Of a stretch of DNA of 64,000 nucleotides, positions 43,013-54,600 are shown piece by piece. Both the position numbers and the translations under genes were made by a program. Below the pieces are notes generated by a model. That model was not told where the DNA came from. It saw only the letters and a list, made by a program, of their open reading frames with translations, and did not search any database. This DNA comes from Pocillopora verrucosa (lineage: Eukaryota > Cnidaria > Anthozoa > Scleractinia > Pocilloporidae), in the NCBI RefSeq assembly GCF_036669915.1, contig NC_089320.1, forward strand, positions 3,514,629 through 3,578,628. Reading direction: 5' to 3'. Position 1 is the stretch's first letter; the number at the start of each line of letters is the position of its first letter.

Positions 43013-45700
43013 CAAAAATGAGCATGAGAATACATTTGATTACTTGTTTAAAGCCAACAGTTGACTTATGCAACACAATGCCTGTTGAGGGTGTTACTGT
43101 TTCAGCCACTTTAAGCTGCTTGAGAGAGTTTTTAGCTTAAAATTACTATCAGCCTTCTCTCATGACCAGTAGAATAGTGCACTGTCAGATTGTCATCAAG
43201 CAGGTGTGATGCTACAACATAATTAGCGCTAAGCTATATCAAAACATTCAATTTGATACTGAGAGTGTAAATCAAGATACTGAAAGAGAGTTCATGCTCT
43301 ATTAACAATAAATATATAATTTGGACTTGTTTTGCGTTTCTTTCTTTTAAAGAGTACTTCAAAAAAGCAGTATAGTTTTCAAAAAGTGTGGTAAACTAGT
43401 AGGATGATATGCAAATGTCTGCAGACTTGCCTAAAGGTGCCTTCGGTGCTCTTTGTTGCGTCTTGAAATAAATACACAAATTTTATTGAAATTGGGTAAC
43501 ATAAATTAGTGGTAACTCAGTAATATACATAATGGCCCTCAAATATTGTAATAAACATATAGGGTTTAAAAGTCTCAACTGGCCGGAGGCAAACCAGTTG
43601 GTCGTGTGTAACTGTTTGCAGAAAGGTTGTCGGAAAAAATAAGGACAAAATGCACTTCAGGCTAGGGTTTTGAAAAGAAATCAGATAATCAGAGAGTTTT
43701 CAAACGTGAAAAAATATATATAGACAAAAGGGCTAATGAACAGGGGATAAATACCGACAGGACCGTCTGATGCTAATGAGGAAGACAATAATATAGAATA
43801 CTATCTTGAACATTTTTTTCTTTAGGTCTCTTCGAACTTCGCTCTCGTTGAGTTTTCGTCGTTCGTTAAGGTCAGTTCATTTTTTTTTCTCGTTTTTCAT
43901 CAAGTTTAGAATCAAAAGTTAGTCTTACGAACGAAATATATTCAATAAACCCCTTATACCTTTTCCTACAGTGATATTATTTTCAGATTCTCCGGAAATC
44001 CTGCGGTCAAGGGTTACTTTTGACCTTTAAACTACACACAACACCATCAGGGGTTGTCGCGAAAGCTTTGTTCCAAAAACCTTTTAGCAATCAATTGTGT
44101 AGAGTGTAGCCAATGTGTTAAACTCGGGGCAATTGAGAACAAATCAAGTAAGTAGCAGGGTGGAGGAATTGAACTCGGGACACCAGATTATATGTCCAGC
44201 CCACTAACCACTCGGCCATACTGCCTCCACAACTCGCCACTTCCAACTTCCCATGTTTTTAACTTCTGCAGGCATGACCAAGAAAGTTCGTTGGCGGAGA
44301 CTTTTTCGATGTGGACTATGCTTTGCAGTAACAGTGGGCCTGATGAATTATTTCATACCCTCTTTAGACCAGGCAGTACAAACAAGTCATCGTCAAATAG
44401 ATCTTAGGAAATATCAAAGCAACTTTCCCATCCTGTCCCCTTCCATTGAACCACGAGTTACCGACTTCGAAGACTTATTCGTTCTGGTGATAGTTTCAAT
44501 TACGCCCAACGATGAGATGAAAAGAAGAGATACAATACGTCGCACATGGGGGAATTGTGACAAAACTAACAACAATAATAAATGGAAGGTTGTATTCATG
44601 ATGGGCAAATCCTCGAGTAGCGACAGGAATGAAAAATTAATGGCAGAACACAAACGGTATGGAGATCTTCTTATAGCTGATTACATCGACAAGTATCGAA
44701 ACATCACGACAAAACTTCTCATGTCATTTAAGTGGGCGACGCGAATTAAATGTAATTATATTCTGAAAACTGACAGCGATGTTTACGTTGACGTTCCCAA
44801 GTTAATAGAATGGTTGCTGAATCGAGGCCATCCAAACTCTCTGTACGCTGGCATTCTGCACGGAGGCACTGTAATAAGAAAGAGGGGGCATCGTCATTAC
44901 GTGAGTAAAGACGAATTTTCGTTAGACTATTATCCACCGTTTTGCAAAGAGCTATGTATGTTCTGTCAACGAGTTTACTTCCAAAGATGCTCGACTTATC
45001 AAGGCAGGTCACTCGAATTGGACCTGATGATGCTTACGTTGGACTGTTAGCAGATCAGCTGGGAATATCTGCAGTGAGAATTGAAGGTTTTTTTCAAAAA
45101 AGACCTAACTTTTTGTGGTTGATAAGTGAATGTGAGTTGAGAGATCTCCTTGCGATTGGTGATTTTCTTACTCCAAGTCAATTGAACTACATTCATGAAG
45201 TGAAGCATGCTAAGACTTCTGGGCAGGGGTTCGACGCCTCTCACAGTCTTTGTATATCTCTGTACATGAAATTGTCCCTGCTTCGATTATTCTGTGTAAT
45301 CTGTTTAACCTGTCTGGTGATTTTCGGCTATAGAAGATGTACAACGAGGATTTTAAAAGATGAATCGAGAGGCTTTCCACGTCTAATAAGATATATTTAT
45401 TCACCGCAGTGGAGGTGAATAGTGGTGGGTATTTACTAGGCCGTGAAGCGGCAAGGTGAATATCCACCACTTTCACCGACACTGAGGTGAATTATTCTTT
45501 TAGTATATACAACATCGATGCCAAAAATGTAGTTTATTTCTCTCAATACATAGAAAATGGTGGGAAATTAAAGTCTTGACGCGCGATTTTGTTTCTTCGG
45601 CTGCTTGGAGATAAATAGTATTTGCTACTCACTCCCGAACTAGTCAATCAGCGCGCACGAAAAGCACTATTTACCTGTGTGGTAAGTATATTAGAACAGA
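43013..45700 (+). repeat. Segmental duplication, unit A copy 2
   Basis: Second copy of the unit at 35711-38370, with the same tRNA-like piece, acceptor, and GT31 frame. Confidence 0.9.
44274..45418 (+). pseudogene. GT31 copy 2, frameshifted
   Basis: Starts like copy 1 (MTKKVRWRRLFRCGLCF) and is almost identical through the DxD motif (KTDSDVYVDVPKLIEW). At about 44949 copy 1 has GCAAAGGAGC and this copy GCAAAGAGC. The lost G sends the frame to a stop at 45050, removing GAMYVLS, GPDDAYVG and the C-terminal membrane segment. The rest continues in the next frame to 45418, with a tail longer than copy 1 (ILKDESRGFPRLIRYIY). As read it is a pseudogene; a one-base consensus error would make it intact. 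Confidence 0.88.
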
Positions 45701-45789
45701 AAAGCTTTATTTCAGTAGTAACATCGCGGGCTAAATAGCGTTAAAATAAAATAATAATTTCGGTTGAAAAAAAGTCCATGATAATGATT

Positions 45790-46935
45790 ACCGTGAATTA
45801 CAATCTAATGGTATTGAAATCCGTTGTGCTTATGGCCATTGTCATAATGCATTGCAAACACAACTGCCAACCAAAGAGTATCTCGATAGAGTCACAAGAT
45901 GCCATAACGTTTATTTCTTTAGTTTAAATGTAAATTCAGGTAGCTGTCCAGATTGTAACGCTTCATTTGGAACTATTCGTTGTAAAAATCACTCTTTGTC
46001 TACCTTTGCGCAGTTGATAAGTAGGAATAAGTCGTTTGAATCTTGCCTCTCTTTATTTCACACCAATATACGAAACCTGAGAAAAAACTTAAACAACCTT
46101 CAAAGCCATATCTTTTACGAACTAAATTTCCATTTTAATCTTTTAGCAGTAACGGAAATAAAAATTAAAAAGAGAATCTTGATTTAAATTCAAACATAAC
46201 AAATTATAATATGATAAAGGGGGTAAATTTCTAAAGACACTGTAGTGCTGCGTCGATGGGAGAGTATAGCAGGTAATTTAGTGTTAACAACTGAGTTGAA
46301 AACGTAAATTAGCAACCGTAAAGGGTAAAAAAGCTGACGTTTCGAGCGTTAGCCCTTCGTCAAAGCGATTGGAAGGGCTACACTCGAAACGTCAGCTTTT
46401 TTACCTTTTACAGTGGCTAATTTACGTTTTCAACTCAGTTGTTAACACTAAATTACCTGAAATTACAATATAGAATATGATCCTGCACCTTTTTTCTGTT
46501 GAACGTGTATACAGGAATGTATAAAAACAAAGATATACAATACAAAGTCATTGAAAAAACCTCTAATGAGACTTTTCAAGCATATAGACTTGAAGTTGAA
46601 TTCACTGAAAAAAAGCAATATTATTTGTAGAATTGTCTCTAGGCAGCATAATTTTGCTGACTGCTTCTTAGAATATTTTTAAGAAACTGTCGGTCGATAT
46701 AGTGCCACTAGTCAATCATTCTACCCCTTAGGTGACGTCAACATAAATATTCTGAAGTCAGAGACTTGTAATTAGACTCAACAACTTTTACACTGCTTAC
46801 AAAGCTACCCTATTTTACCAGCAATTGATAAACCGACAAGGGTTTAAAATAACTGCGCCTTACTTGTTGATAATATTTTCTCAAACAAAATCGAAGATTG
46901 TATCGCCAGTAGGAATTGTGACGAGGTTTCTCGCA
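45790..46935 (+). pseudogene. Non-LTR retrotransposon fragment, copy 2 (longer)
   Basis: Homologous to 38882-39429 through SFESCLSLFHTNIRNLRKNL and LNFHFNLLAVTEIKI. Then interrupted by the palindromic MITE (46220-46456), after which endonuclease-domain pieces continue in changing frames: GDVNINILKSE, LPAIDKPTR, DNIFSNKIEDCIASRN. The typical LGDxNI...DKPTR order of EEP-type LINE endonucleases is clear. Many frame breaks; no reverse transcriptase part present. Confidence 0.8.
46220..46456. repeat. Palindromic MITE inserted in the LINE fragment
   Basis: Arms AATTTAGTGTTAACAACTGA...GCTGACGTTTCGAGCGTTAG and the inverse CTCGAAACGTCAGC...GTTAACACTAAATT. LINE sequence on both sides matches across the gap in the other copy, and AATTATAATAT / AATTACAATAT flank it as a likely target duplication. 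Confidence 0.85.
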
Positions 46936-47042
46936 CTACAGGACTCTCGCTGGGAACGCAACAATAAGGGACGAAAAGAGCTAGCGAAGTAACTGTATCA
47001 GTGGAAATTATCTTTTTTTCTTTCGTACAGATGTATAGTTAG

Positions 47043-47621
47043 ATGTAATACTCACGCAGTCGTCTATGTAATACCCACGCAGTCGTCTATGCAATACCCA
47101 CGTCGTCGTCTATGTAATACCCACGTCGTCGTCTATGTAATACCCACGCAGTCGTCTATGTAATACCCACGCAGTCGTCTATGTAATACCCACGTCGTCG
47201 TCTATGTAATAACCACGCAGTCGTCTATGTGATACCCACGTCGTCGTCTATGTAATACCCACGCAGTCGTCTATGTAATACCCACGTCGTCGTCTATGTA
47301 ATACCCACGTAGTCGTCTATGTAATACTCACGCAGTCGTCTATGTAATACCCACGTCGTCGTCTATGTAATACCCACGCAGTCGTCTATGTAATACCCAC
47401 GTCGTCGTCTATGTAATACCCACGCAGTCGTCTATGTAATACCCACGCAGTCGTCTATGTAATACCCACGTCGTCGTCTATGTAATACCCACGCAGTCGT
47501 CTATGTAATACCCACGCAGTCGTCTATGTAATACCCACGTCGTCGTCTATGTAATACCCACGCAGTCGTCTATGTAATACCCACGTCGTCGTCTATGTAA
47601 TACCCACGCAGTCGTCTATGT
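47043..47621. repeat. 23-bp minisatellite, 25 copies in two variants
   Basis: Unit ATGTAATACCCACGCAGTCGTCT (variant A) or with CACGTCGTCG (variant B). Reading through: A A B B A A B A B A B A' A B A B A A B A A B A B A. B never exceeds two in a row and A-B alternation dominates, so higher-order AB and AAB units were amplified. Confidence 0.95.
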
Positions 47622-47787
47622 ATTCCAATATTGTTCTTTAACTGTGCTATATTTGAACAGTATAACAGAAGAAGCGGAAATTGTCTCTTTGAAGTTATCG
47701 ATTCTAATAAAATAAGAGAACAGTGATTGAACCCACAGCTTCAAAATTAAAGATAATATCTCAGCAAGTAAGAGCGAGAAGTCAATT

Positions 47788-47996
47788 AACCCTTCACACC
47801 TTAACATCAGTATTCATATTCTCCATACTGTTCTCTGTACATTTACTAAGGTGCTGACAAGGAGAATTTGTCTAACAATCAAGAGTTTCTTTAGTTGGTG
47901 ATTATTTCCTTGATTCTCATGACATTAATGTGTGATTCATTGGTGATATTGTAAGGAGAAATTAGATACTAGTCACCCCGAGGAGTAAAAGGGATA
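47788..47996 (-). repeat. MITE family 1, reverse copy
   Basis: TTAACCCTTCACACCTTAAC ... AGGAGTAAAAGGGATAAAA, full length, between the minisatellite and GT31 copy 3. Confidence 0.75.
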
Positions 47997-49143
47997 AAAT
48001 TCCTTCCTATCGATGCGATGTTGGTGTTAAGTTTGAACAAGTGGCAACGTGAAAAATGATCGTATGATAAGGACCAATTTACGGACGATAGTTCAGCTGG
48101 CAACTTCCTTAAGAAGTAATTTACCAGAAAAGGTCGGTACAAGGAATGTTTACCTAACAATGTTCACTAATAATAAGATCATTAAAGAACCGATGTTCAA
48201 GAATACAAAGGCGGCGAGAACAATGGAATATGTACAAGTTGGTAGTTGTTAGCTTTTACCTTTTTTAGAACATTGCAATAAAAGAAACTCAGATGAATCG
48301 AGAACGGCTAAAATATTGCAGGAAAAAGTAATAAATATGCTCCAAACAAACACACGAAAAAATCACCAAACTTCCCCTAATAGGATATTGCATCAGATCC
48401 CACTGATCATTTTTCTTAATTTTGCGTTGTTCAATCAACCATTGAAACCATCAAACCTCGGGAAAAAAGCAATTCGTGACTATATAAAATTCTATCGACA
48501 AATGTTTTTACAGAAATTGTCGGAACTCACGTGGGAGTCATCACCAGCTGTTAAGGATCCCTCCAAGTTATTTCCACCTTTCACAAAAAGCTGCAGAGGC
48601 TGGTGAACAAGCATGCACCACTTCCAACCCTTGTCAAAGCGCGAAGATAAACAGCTGGAAAAACTGAGGATCACTTCAGGAATTCGAAAAAGCAATATGA
48701 ATAAAAAATGAGCTTTTTTCTCCGGCGACCGGGAAAGATATAAACTTTACAGATATAAAGTGCTTCTGCTATCTCATATTAGTGAAAAGAATAGTAAGTT
48801 TGTTTTTTTTTTTTACAGTAGCTGAAGGCTGGAGAGAGAAAAGAAATTTATACCGAGCGGGTGGGTGACGGTCAAAAAGGAGGAGCGGGGAGGGGTGGAA
48901 CAATAAGCATTCTTCTAACCATTTCCCGCCCTCTCCCCGCACCGTTTACCCTAACCCTCGATCAGAGAAGGCCGGTTGAACAAACGATCATGAGCTTCTG
49001 AGAGTTAACTTGCCCTAATAAGACACCTGCAACGCAGGCTATAATGCCCCTGTCTCTGGGGCCAATTTTTGTTACAAATCTCCCTTAATGGGTCGGCCCC
49101 ACGGGAAGGCCGCCGATACCTGCACGAGGCTTTCAATAGAACC
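47997..49143. other. Intergenic with a third copy of an ELP5-flank repeat
   Basis: 48828-49045 (GGAGAGAGAAAAGAAATTTA TACC...GGGGAGGGGTGGAACAATA...AATAAGACACCTGC.ACGCAGGCT) is a diverged copy of 40620-40750 and 51440-51570. Open frames at 48049-48606 show no family resemblance. Confidence 0.55.
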
Positions 49144-49178
49144 CAACTAACAACAATAATAAATGGAAGGTTGTGTTA
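49144..49178 (+). repeat. Piece of GT31 coding sequence in copy 3's 5' flank
   Basis: AACTAACAACAATAATAAAT GGAAGGTTGT matches the middle of the GT31 coding region (for example 37264-37290) but lies upstream of the copy 3 start, out of order. Confidence 0.8.
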
Positions 49179-49190
49179 TCGAGGCTAGAG

Positions 49191-50261
49191 ATGCTGATGA
49201 AAGTTCGATTTCGGAGGGTCATACGAGTTGGACTGTGCTTTGCAGGGATAGCAGCCCTAATATATTTACTCGTACGCCTCTTCGTACCACCAAGTCATCG
49301 CCGAATAGATCTTAGGAAATATCAAAGCAATTTTCCCATCCTGTCCCCTTCCATTGAACCTCGAGTTACCGACTTCGAAGACTTATTCGTTCTGGTGATA
49401 GTTTCAACTTCACCCGACGACAAGATGAAAAGAAGAGATACGATACGTCGTACTTGGGGTAAATGTGACAAAACTAACAACAATTACAAATGGAAGGTTG
49501 TATTCATGATGGGCAAATCGTTGAATAGCGACATGAATGAAAAATTAATGGCGGAACACAAACAGCATGGAGATCTTCTTATAGCTGATTACATCGACAA
49601 GTATCGAAACATCACGACAAAACTTCTCATGTCATTTAAGTGGGCGACACAAATTAGATGTAACTATATTCTGAAAACTGACAGCGATGTTTACGTTGAC
49701 ATTCCCGAGTTAATAAAATGGATGCTGAATCGAGGCGATCCAAATTCTCTCTACGGTGGTGTTCTGTACAGAGGAATTGTAGTGAGGGATACATCACACC
49801 GTCACTACGTGACTAAAGACGATCTTTCTTTGAACTATTATCCACAGTTTTGTAAAGGCTCTATGTATGTCCTGTCGGCGAGTTTACTTCCAAAAATGCT
49901 CGACTTATCAAGGCAGGTCACTCGAATTGGACCTGATGATGCTTACGTAGGATTGTTAGCAGATCAGCTGGGAATATCTCCAGTGGGAATTGACAGATTT
50001 TTTCAGAAAAGTCTCTTACCGTATATCTTCTGGTTTATGAGTAAATGTGAGTTGAGAGATCTCCTTGGAATTGGTGACTCACTTACTCCAAGTCAATTGA
50101 ACTACATTCATGAAGTGAAGCACGCCTCTTCTGTCTCCTACTATCTTTGTATTTCGTTGCTTGAGAAATTTTTCCTATTTATATTATTTTTAATCATTTT
50201 AATGTGTCTGCCGCTTTTAGGTCGTAGAAGGTTTTCTACAAGGATTTCAAAAGGAAAATGA
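49191..50261 (+). CDS. GT31 beta-1,3-galactosyltransferase-like, copy 3
   Basis: 356 aa from ATG 49191 (MLMKVRFRRVIRVGLCFAGI); a second in-frame ATG lies two codons on. Same type II layout: basic stretch then GLCFAGIAALIYLLVRLF anchor. Motifs: RRDTIRRTWG, ADYIDKYRNITTKLL, KTDSDVYVDIPELIKW, YYPQFCKGSMYVLS, GPDDAYVG. It differs from copies 1 and 2 at the N-terminus and around YGGVLYRGIVVRDTSHRH, so acceptor choice may differ. The C-terminus has a strong hydrophobic helix (FFLFILFLIILMCLPLLG) and basic tail, unusual for this family. It is the parent or sister of the tail fragments at 39430-39812 and lies tail-to-tail with ELP5. Confidence 0.9.
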   Translation: MLMKVRFRRVIRVGLCFAGIAALIYLLVRLFVPPSHRRIDLRKYQSNFPILSPSIEPRVTDFEDLFVLVIVSTSPDDKMKRRDTIRRTWGKCDKTNNNYKWKVVFMMGKSLNSDMNEKLMAEHKQHGDLLIADYIDKYRNITTKLLMSFKWATQIRCNYILKTDSDVYVDIPELIKWMLNRGDPNSLYGGVLYRGIVVRDTSHRHYVTKDDLSLNYYPQFCKGSMYVLSASLLPKMLDLSRQVTRIGPDDAYVGLLADQLGISPVGIDRFFQKSLLPYIFWFMSKCELRDLLGIGDSLTPSQLNYIHEVKHASSVSYYLCISLLEKFFLFILFLIILMCLPLLGRRRFSTRISKGK

Positions 50262-51640
50262 GATCGTGTTTGATTATCTCTTCATTAGTTCAATTAGTAC
50301 ATTCATACATTCATTTGTGCAATCATAAACTAAGTGGAACAAAATTGAGTCTGGAACTACAAGTATGATTTCTGACAAAAATTGCAAGACACAAACTTCA
50401 ATTACCACTCTTTTACACCTATTAACAATCACAAAGTTGTGGTTCTTGAATAACTGTAAGAAATTAAATTCATTCATATTTTGGGGTAAAAAAAAAAGGG
50501 TTAGTGGGGACAAAAGTTGTTAAATTTCCCACACATGGCTTTTTTGTTTCATTTCCCCACAATTTGATTGGTTGCTTTAAAGAAGCCTTGAAATCTGATT
50601 GGTTATGTTGAAAAAGAGGCAAAAATTGATTGAAAAAGATGCAATTTAGAGCTAGATATAGCACAATTTGTGAATAAGTTACATTGCTGAGAGCCAATCA
50701 CATTACAAGGATTGCTAGAGACTTAAAAGTGACTGCACCAAAAATGAAATAAAATTCTCAGAGCTATAATAAAGAGTCACTTATGAGACACAGTGCAGAG
50801 AAATGCTATCTCAATTTGGGGAGTTTAAGGGACATATATACAACCTAAAGAAACCCATAATGTATGCTGATGTGTTTAGGGTCAAACAGGTCGTCATAAG
50901 CCAGTTTGGGAAGAGCCACTTCTCCCCTCACTCCCATGAATCTGGTTGAAGAATTTAAAACAAAACCTAATGAGAAAACAAGTTTTCTTTTGGTGAATTG
51001 TGAGTTTCTTGTTCAGGCTCAAAGGAACACACAGAGAGTTCCTAATGTGGAATCTTTTTTAAAGGTAAAATTGAAAATACAAAATACTTATTGACTGAGT
51101 TTGGTGGGTCCAGGCAGGAAAATATTTGGCTCTCCGTCATGACATACAGACCTATTGCAAAATATTTCCCATCAGGCCCTCCCTCTTAGTCAATAAGAAC
51201 ATAGTTTTTGTCTGATCCTGAGAACAATAACACTGTTCAGACACAAACAATGTTTTGCTGAAGTGCTATTGTGCACTATGCTTTGCAGGAATCCAAGGAG
51301 AAGCTGGGAATTTCCTAGGGATTTTTATCAAGTCAAATAAAAAGAAATTGCATCTGATTGTGGCTTACAAATAGCACAACAGGAAAAGTCAAAATGTGAT
51401 AAATAACTGCCATCTTTGATTTTCTTTAGTAGGGAGGGCTGGGAAGAGAAAGATATTTGTACCAAGGGGGTGAGCAACAGTCAAAATAAAGGGGAGGGGA
51501 GGGGTAGGGCAATAGAAATTATTGACAACATAGATTCACCCTGATAAGACACCTGCACTGCAGGCTAAACTGAAACAGGTAAAATTTTCAACAAAACTGT
51601 ACATTATTGATAGTTTTTCCTCTATTTTTACACAAATAAG
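50262..51640. other. Spacer between GT31 copy 3 and ELP5
   Basis: Convergent 3' flanks. Contains the repeat at 51440-51570 with AAAGGGGAGGGGAGGGGTAGGGC at about 51488-51510, a compact G-quadruplex candidate. No gene seen. Confidence 0.5.
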
Positions 51641-54600
51641 TCAGATATTTAAGTCTTCATCAGGATCATCTTCATCAAAGTCATCTGCTTCATCAGGTTG
51701 GTAAAACACTTTTCCTTCACCCACAGGGTTTACAGTGACCTCGCTTCTCTCCTCTTCGTGGTGCATGTAGGGAAGTTTCAGTTTAGATCGAGCTTGGCGC
51801 TCATTATCTGTCAGCGTCAGACTGAATGTGAGATTTTTAGTTGGATCAACCTGAAAGATTACATTCAATTGATGGTAAAATAACAGCAGAGAAAACTAGC
51901 TTTGAACTCACTATTTGTATCTTAAATCACAAGAAAATGTCATTTTCTTCAGTCATTCAAAAATAAACTTGCATAAGGCTCACTTCATTAACAGATTCAC
52001 TGACAGCTTTTGAAGAAGAACCATTCCAATCCTTTTCCTCGTATTCAGTCAGTACATGTTTATCATTGATGGCAAAGCTTTCAAACTGCAACAACAACCA
52101 GATTTGAAATAAGTAATGCTCCCAACCCACTGAAAGGAAAAAATAAAATTTCAACCTAGCTGTAGTGTCAGTGAGGAGGAAACATCCATCTAAGCATTGT
52201 TGATAAAACTTTTAGTATTATTGTTAGATTTTCTGAGTTCTGTTGCATCATGATTCACAAAGATATTTACCCACATTGGGGGTGGGGATTGAAACTATTG
52301 ATATTAATCAGCTGAAACATTTACAATTACAATCAGCAAATACTCTTGGCAGAACAGGATAAATTGATTTTAACAACTGAGATGATAAATAAGAATTTCC
52401 CACCATAGAGAGATTCAATAGGTTACATTTCATACCTTAGCCCATCATCAGAGGGAATCAATCAGTTCTGACAGGGCTAACGCTTGAAACTTCACATTCT
52501 CGACTTGGTTTATTGATAAAACTTATTAATTATCTTGTAATACCCTAGCGTCTGCACAGTTTCTGTAGGAACTTAAATGTCCTTCATTAATTTCTAGGTA
52601 AAACATCTTACACTGTCATGTACCTTTTTTATCACTTTTCCAGTTTTCCTCTTGTGAAGAACCTTGCACCAGTTCACTGACTGATCTGCAACACATTTTA
52701 CCAATGAAATGATCTATCTTTTGCAGAGGAATGGATATATAATTAATTTTACTAAGTCTGAAATATCAGTGTGACAAATTTTCATAAATCAAAAATTACA
52801 CTCAAATTACATGAATTGCCAGGCATGAAAAATGATATTTGACCTTCAAATTTGCGGCCTTAACCCTTTTCACCCTACCATCCAAATTCATAAATTCTCT
52901 ATACTGTTCTCAATACACATCCTAAGGTGCTGACAAGGAGAATTAGTTTAACAATCAAGAGCTTCTTTAGCTCATGATCATTGCCTTTCCAGACCTTAAT
53001 GTGTGATTGAGGGGTGACATTGTTAGGAGAAATTAAATGCTCATCTTGGAATTCAAAGGGTAAATTTTTTTGTACAAAGCTTGTTGATCTTCTCTGATAT
53101 GATCAGCTTATTAGACCTGTTTACTACCCTTAACCCTTTAACTCCCAAAAGTGATTACCATGTAACTTCTCCCTACAGCATCCATACATTATACAGCAAA
53201 CAGGTAATGAGAAGACTCAAACTCATCAGGTACAATTTATTACCTTGATTGAACACCTAATTCTTGTAATCAATTAACAAGGAAATGTGTGGCAGCTAGA
53301 GGGGAGAATTAACAATCAGATCTTGGGAGTTAAAGAGTTAAATAAAAGTTTGAGAAAAGTGTTATTTCTTTGATCAAAATATTTTTTTTTACCTTTCTCT
53401 TCCTTGTTCAGTGTAATCCAAAGAAGTGATGAAGCCAAGAAATTGATAGTATTTAATGTCTGGTCATCGTGAAGATCAGAATGCACCAAAGCAACAACTT
53501 GAACCACTTGATAACCTGACAAGGAAATTTATGAACAAAAAACTAATCTTTACCAGAGCAACACTATAACAACTAAAATAAAATAAATTTATTTTGCTGT
53601 GGGTCTGAGTGGGTGGGTGGAAGAAGCTCTTGATTGTTGAACAAATTCTTCATGTCAGAACCCTTCAAAATGTCTAAGGAGTGGTATGGAGAATATGCAT
53701 ACTGATCTTTGGGAGTAAAGGGTTAAAATAACTTCTTCTATAAGCGGCTGCCAATGTTGTTATAGGCAACTGTGCCCTAAAAAAGAGCTGCAAGGCAAAA
53801 CCCAAATACCAGAGCCTGCTTGCAGGCTAAACAGATGACAGCAAGAGGTCTTACAGGCAGCAATAGACCATCAGTTCTTCCCTGTCAGTTGCAGTATTCC
53901 TACTCCCTCCTGGATGGGACCTCAATGATCCATTACAACCCAGAATAGTTAAAAAATTTTCAAAGAATGATTACCTTCCTGTGAGTGTGATGAGTTGGAG
54001 TACAGTTGATTTAGTAGTGTGCACACCATTGCCGAAGATTTCCACAGTAAAAGCCTACTCAATGAATTGAATACAACAGCTACCTTAACGACATCACCTG
54101 GAAAATAAATAGCAATGACACAGCAGTGTAAGTCATTGAGCAACACAAACCAGTAGTAGTAAAAGCAACTTAACACTTGCACCCCTTAGAGTGACTAGCA
54201 TCTAATTTCTCCTCACAATATCACCCCTGAATCACATATTAAGGTCGCAAGGTAAAGTAAAGCCTTTATACGGGCCCAAGTGGCCCATGGGACCGGTGCT
54301 TAACTCTGGTTTTCTTAGCATGAAGCAGCCAGGAGTATTGCTACTCCCTCCTGGATGGGATGCTAGTCCATTGCAGGGTTACCCCCAGCATATTTGCTGG
54401 TACCCATTTGTACACCTGGGTGAAGAGAAGCACTGTGAGAGTAAAGTGTCTTTCCCAAGAACGCAACACAATGACCCCAGCCAGGGCTCGAACCCGATCT
54501 GGAGTCAAGCGCACTAACCATGAGGCCACCACGCCTCCACATTAAGGTCACAAGGATAAAGTAAATGATCACCGACTAAAGAACTCTTGATTGATAACCA

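Noticed and set aside
47043-47621. CRISPR-like array (short repeats in series)
   Set aside because: Units are head-to-tail with no unique spacers; it is a minisatellite in animal DNA. The same applies to 15277-15916.
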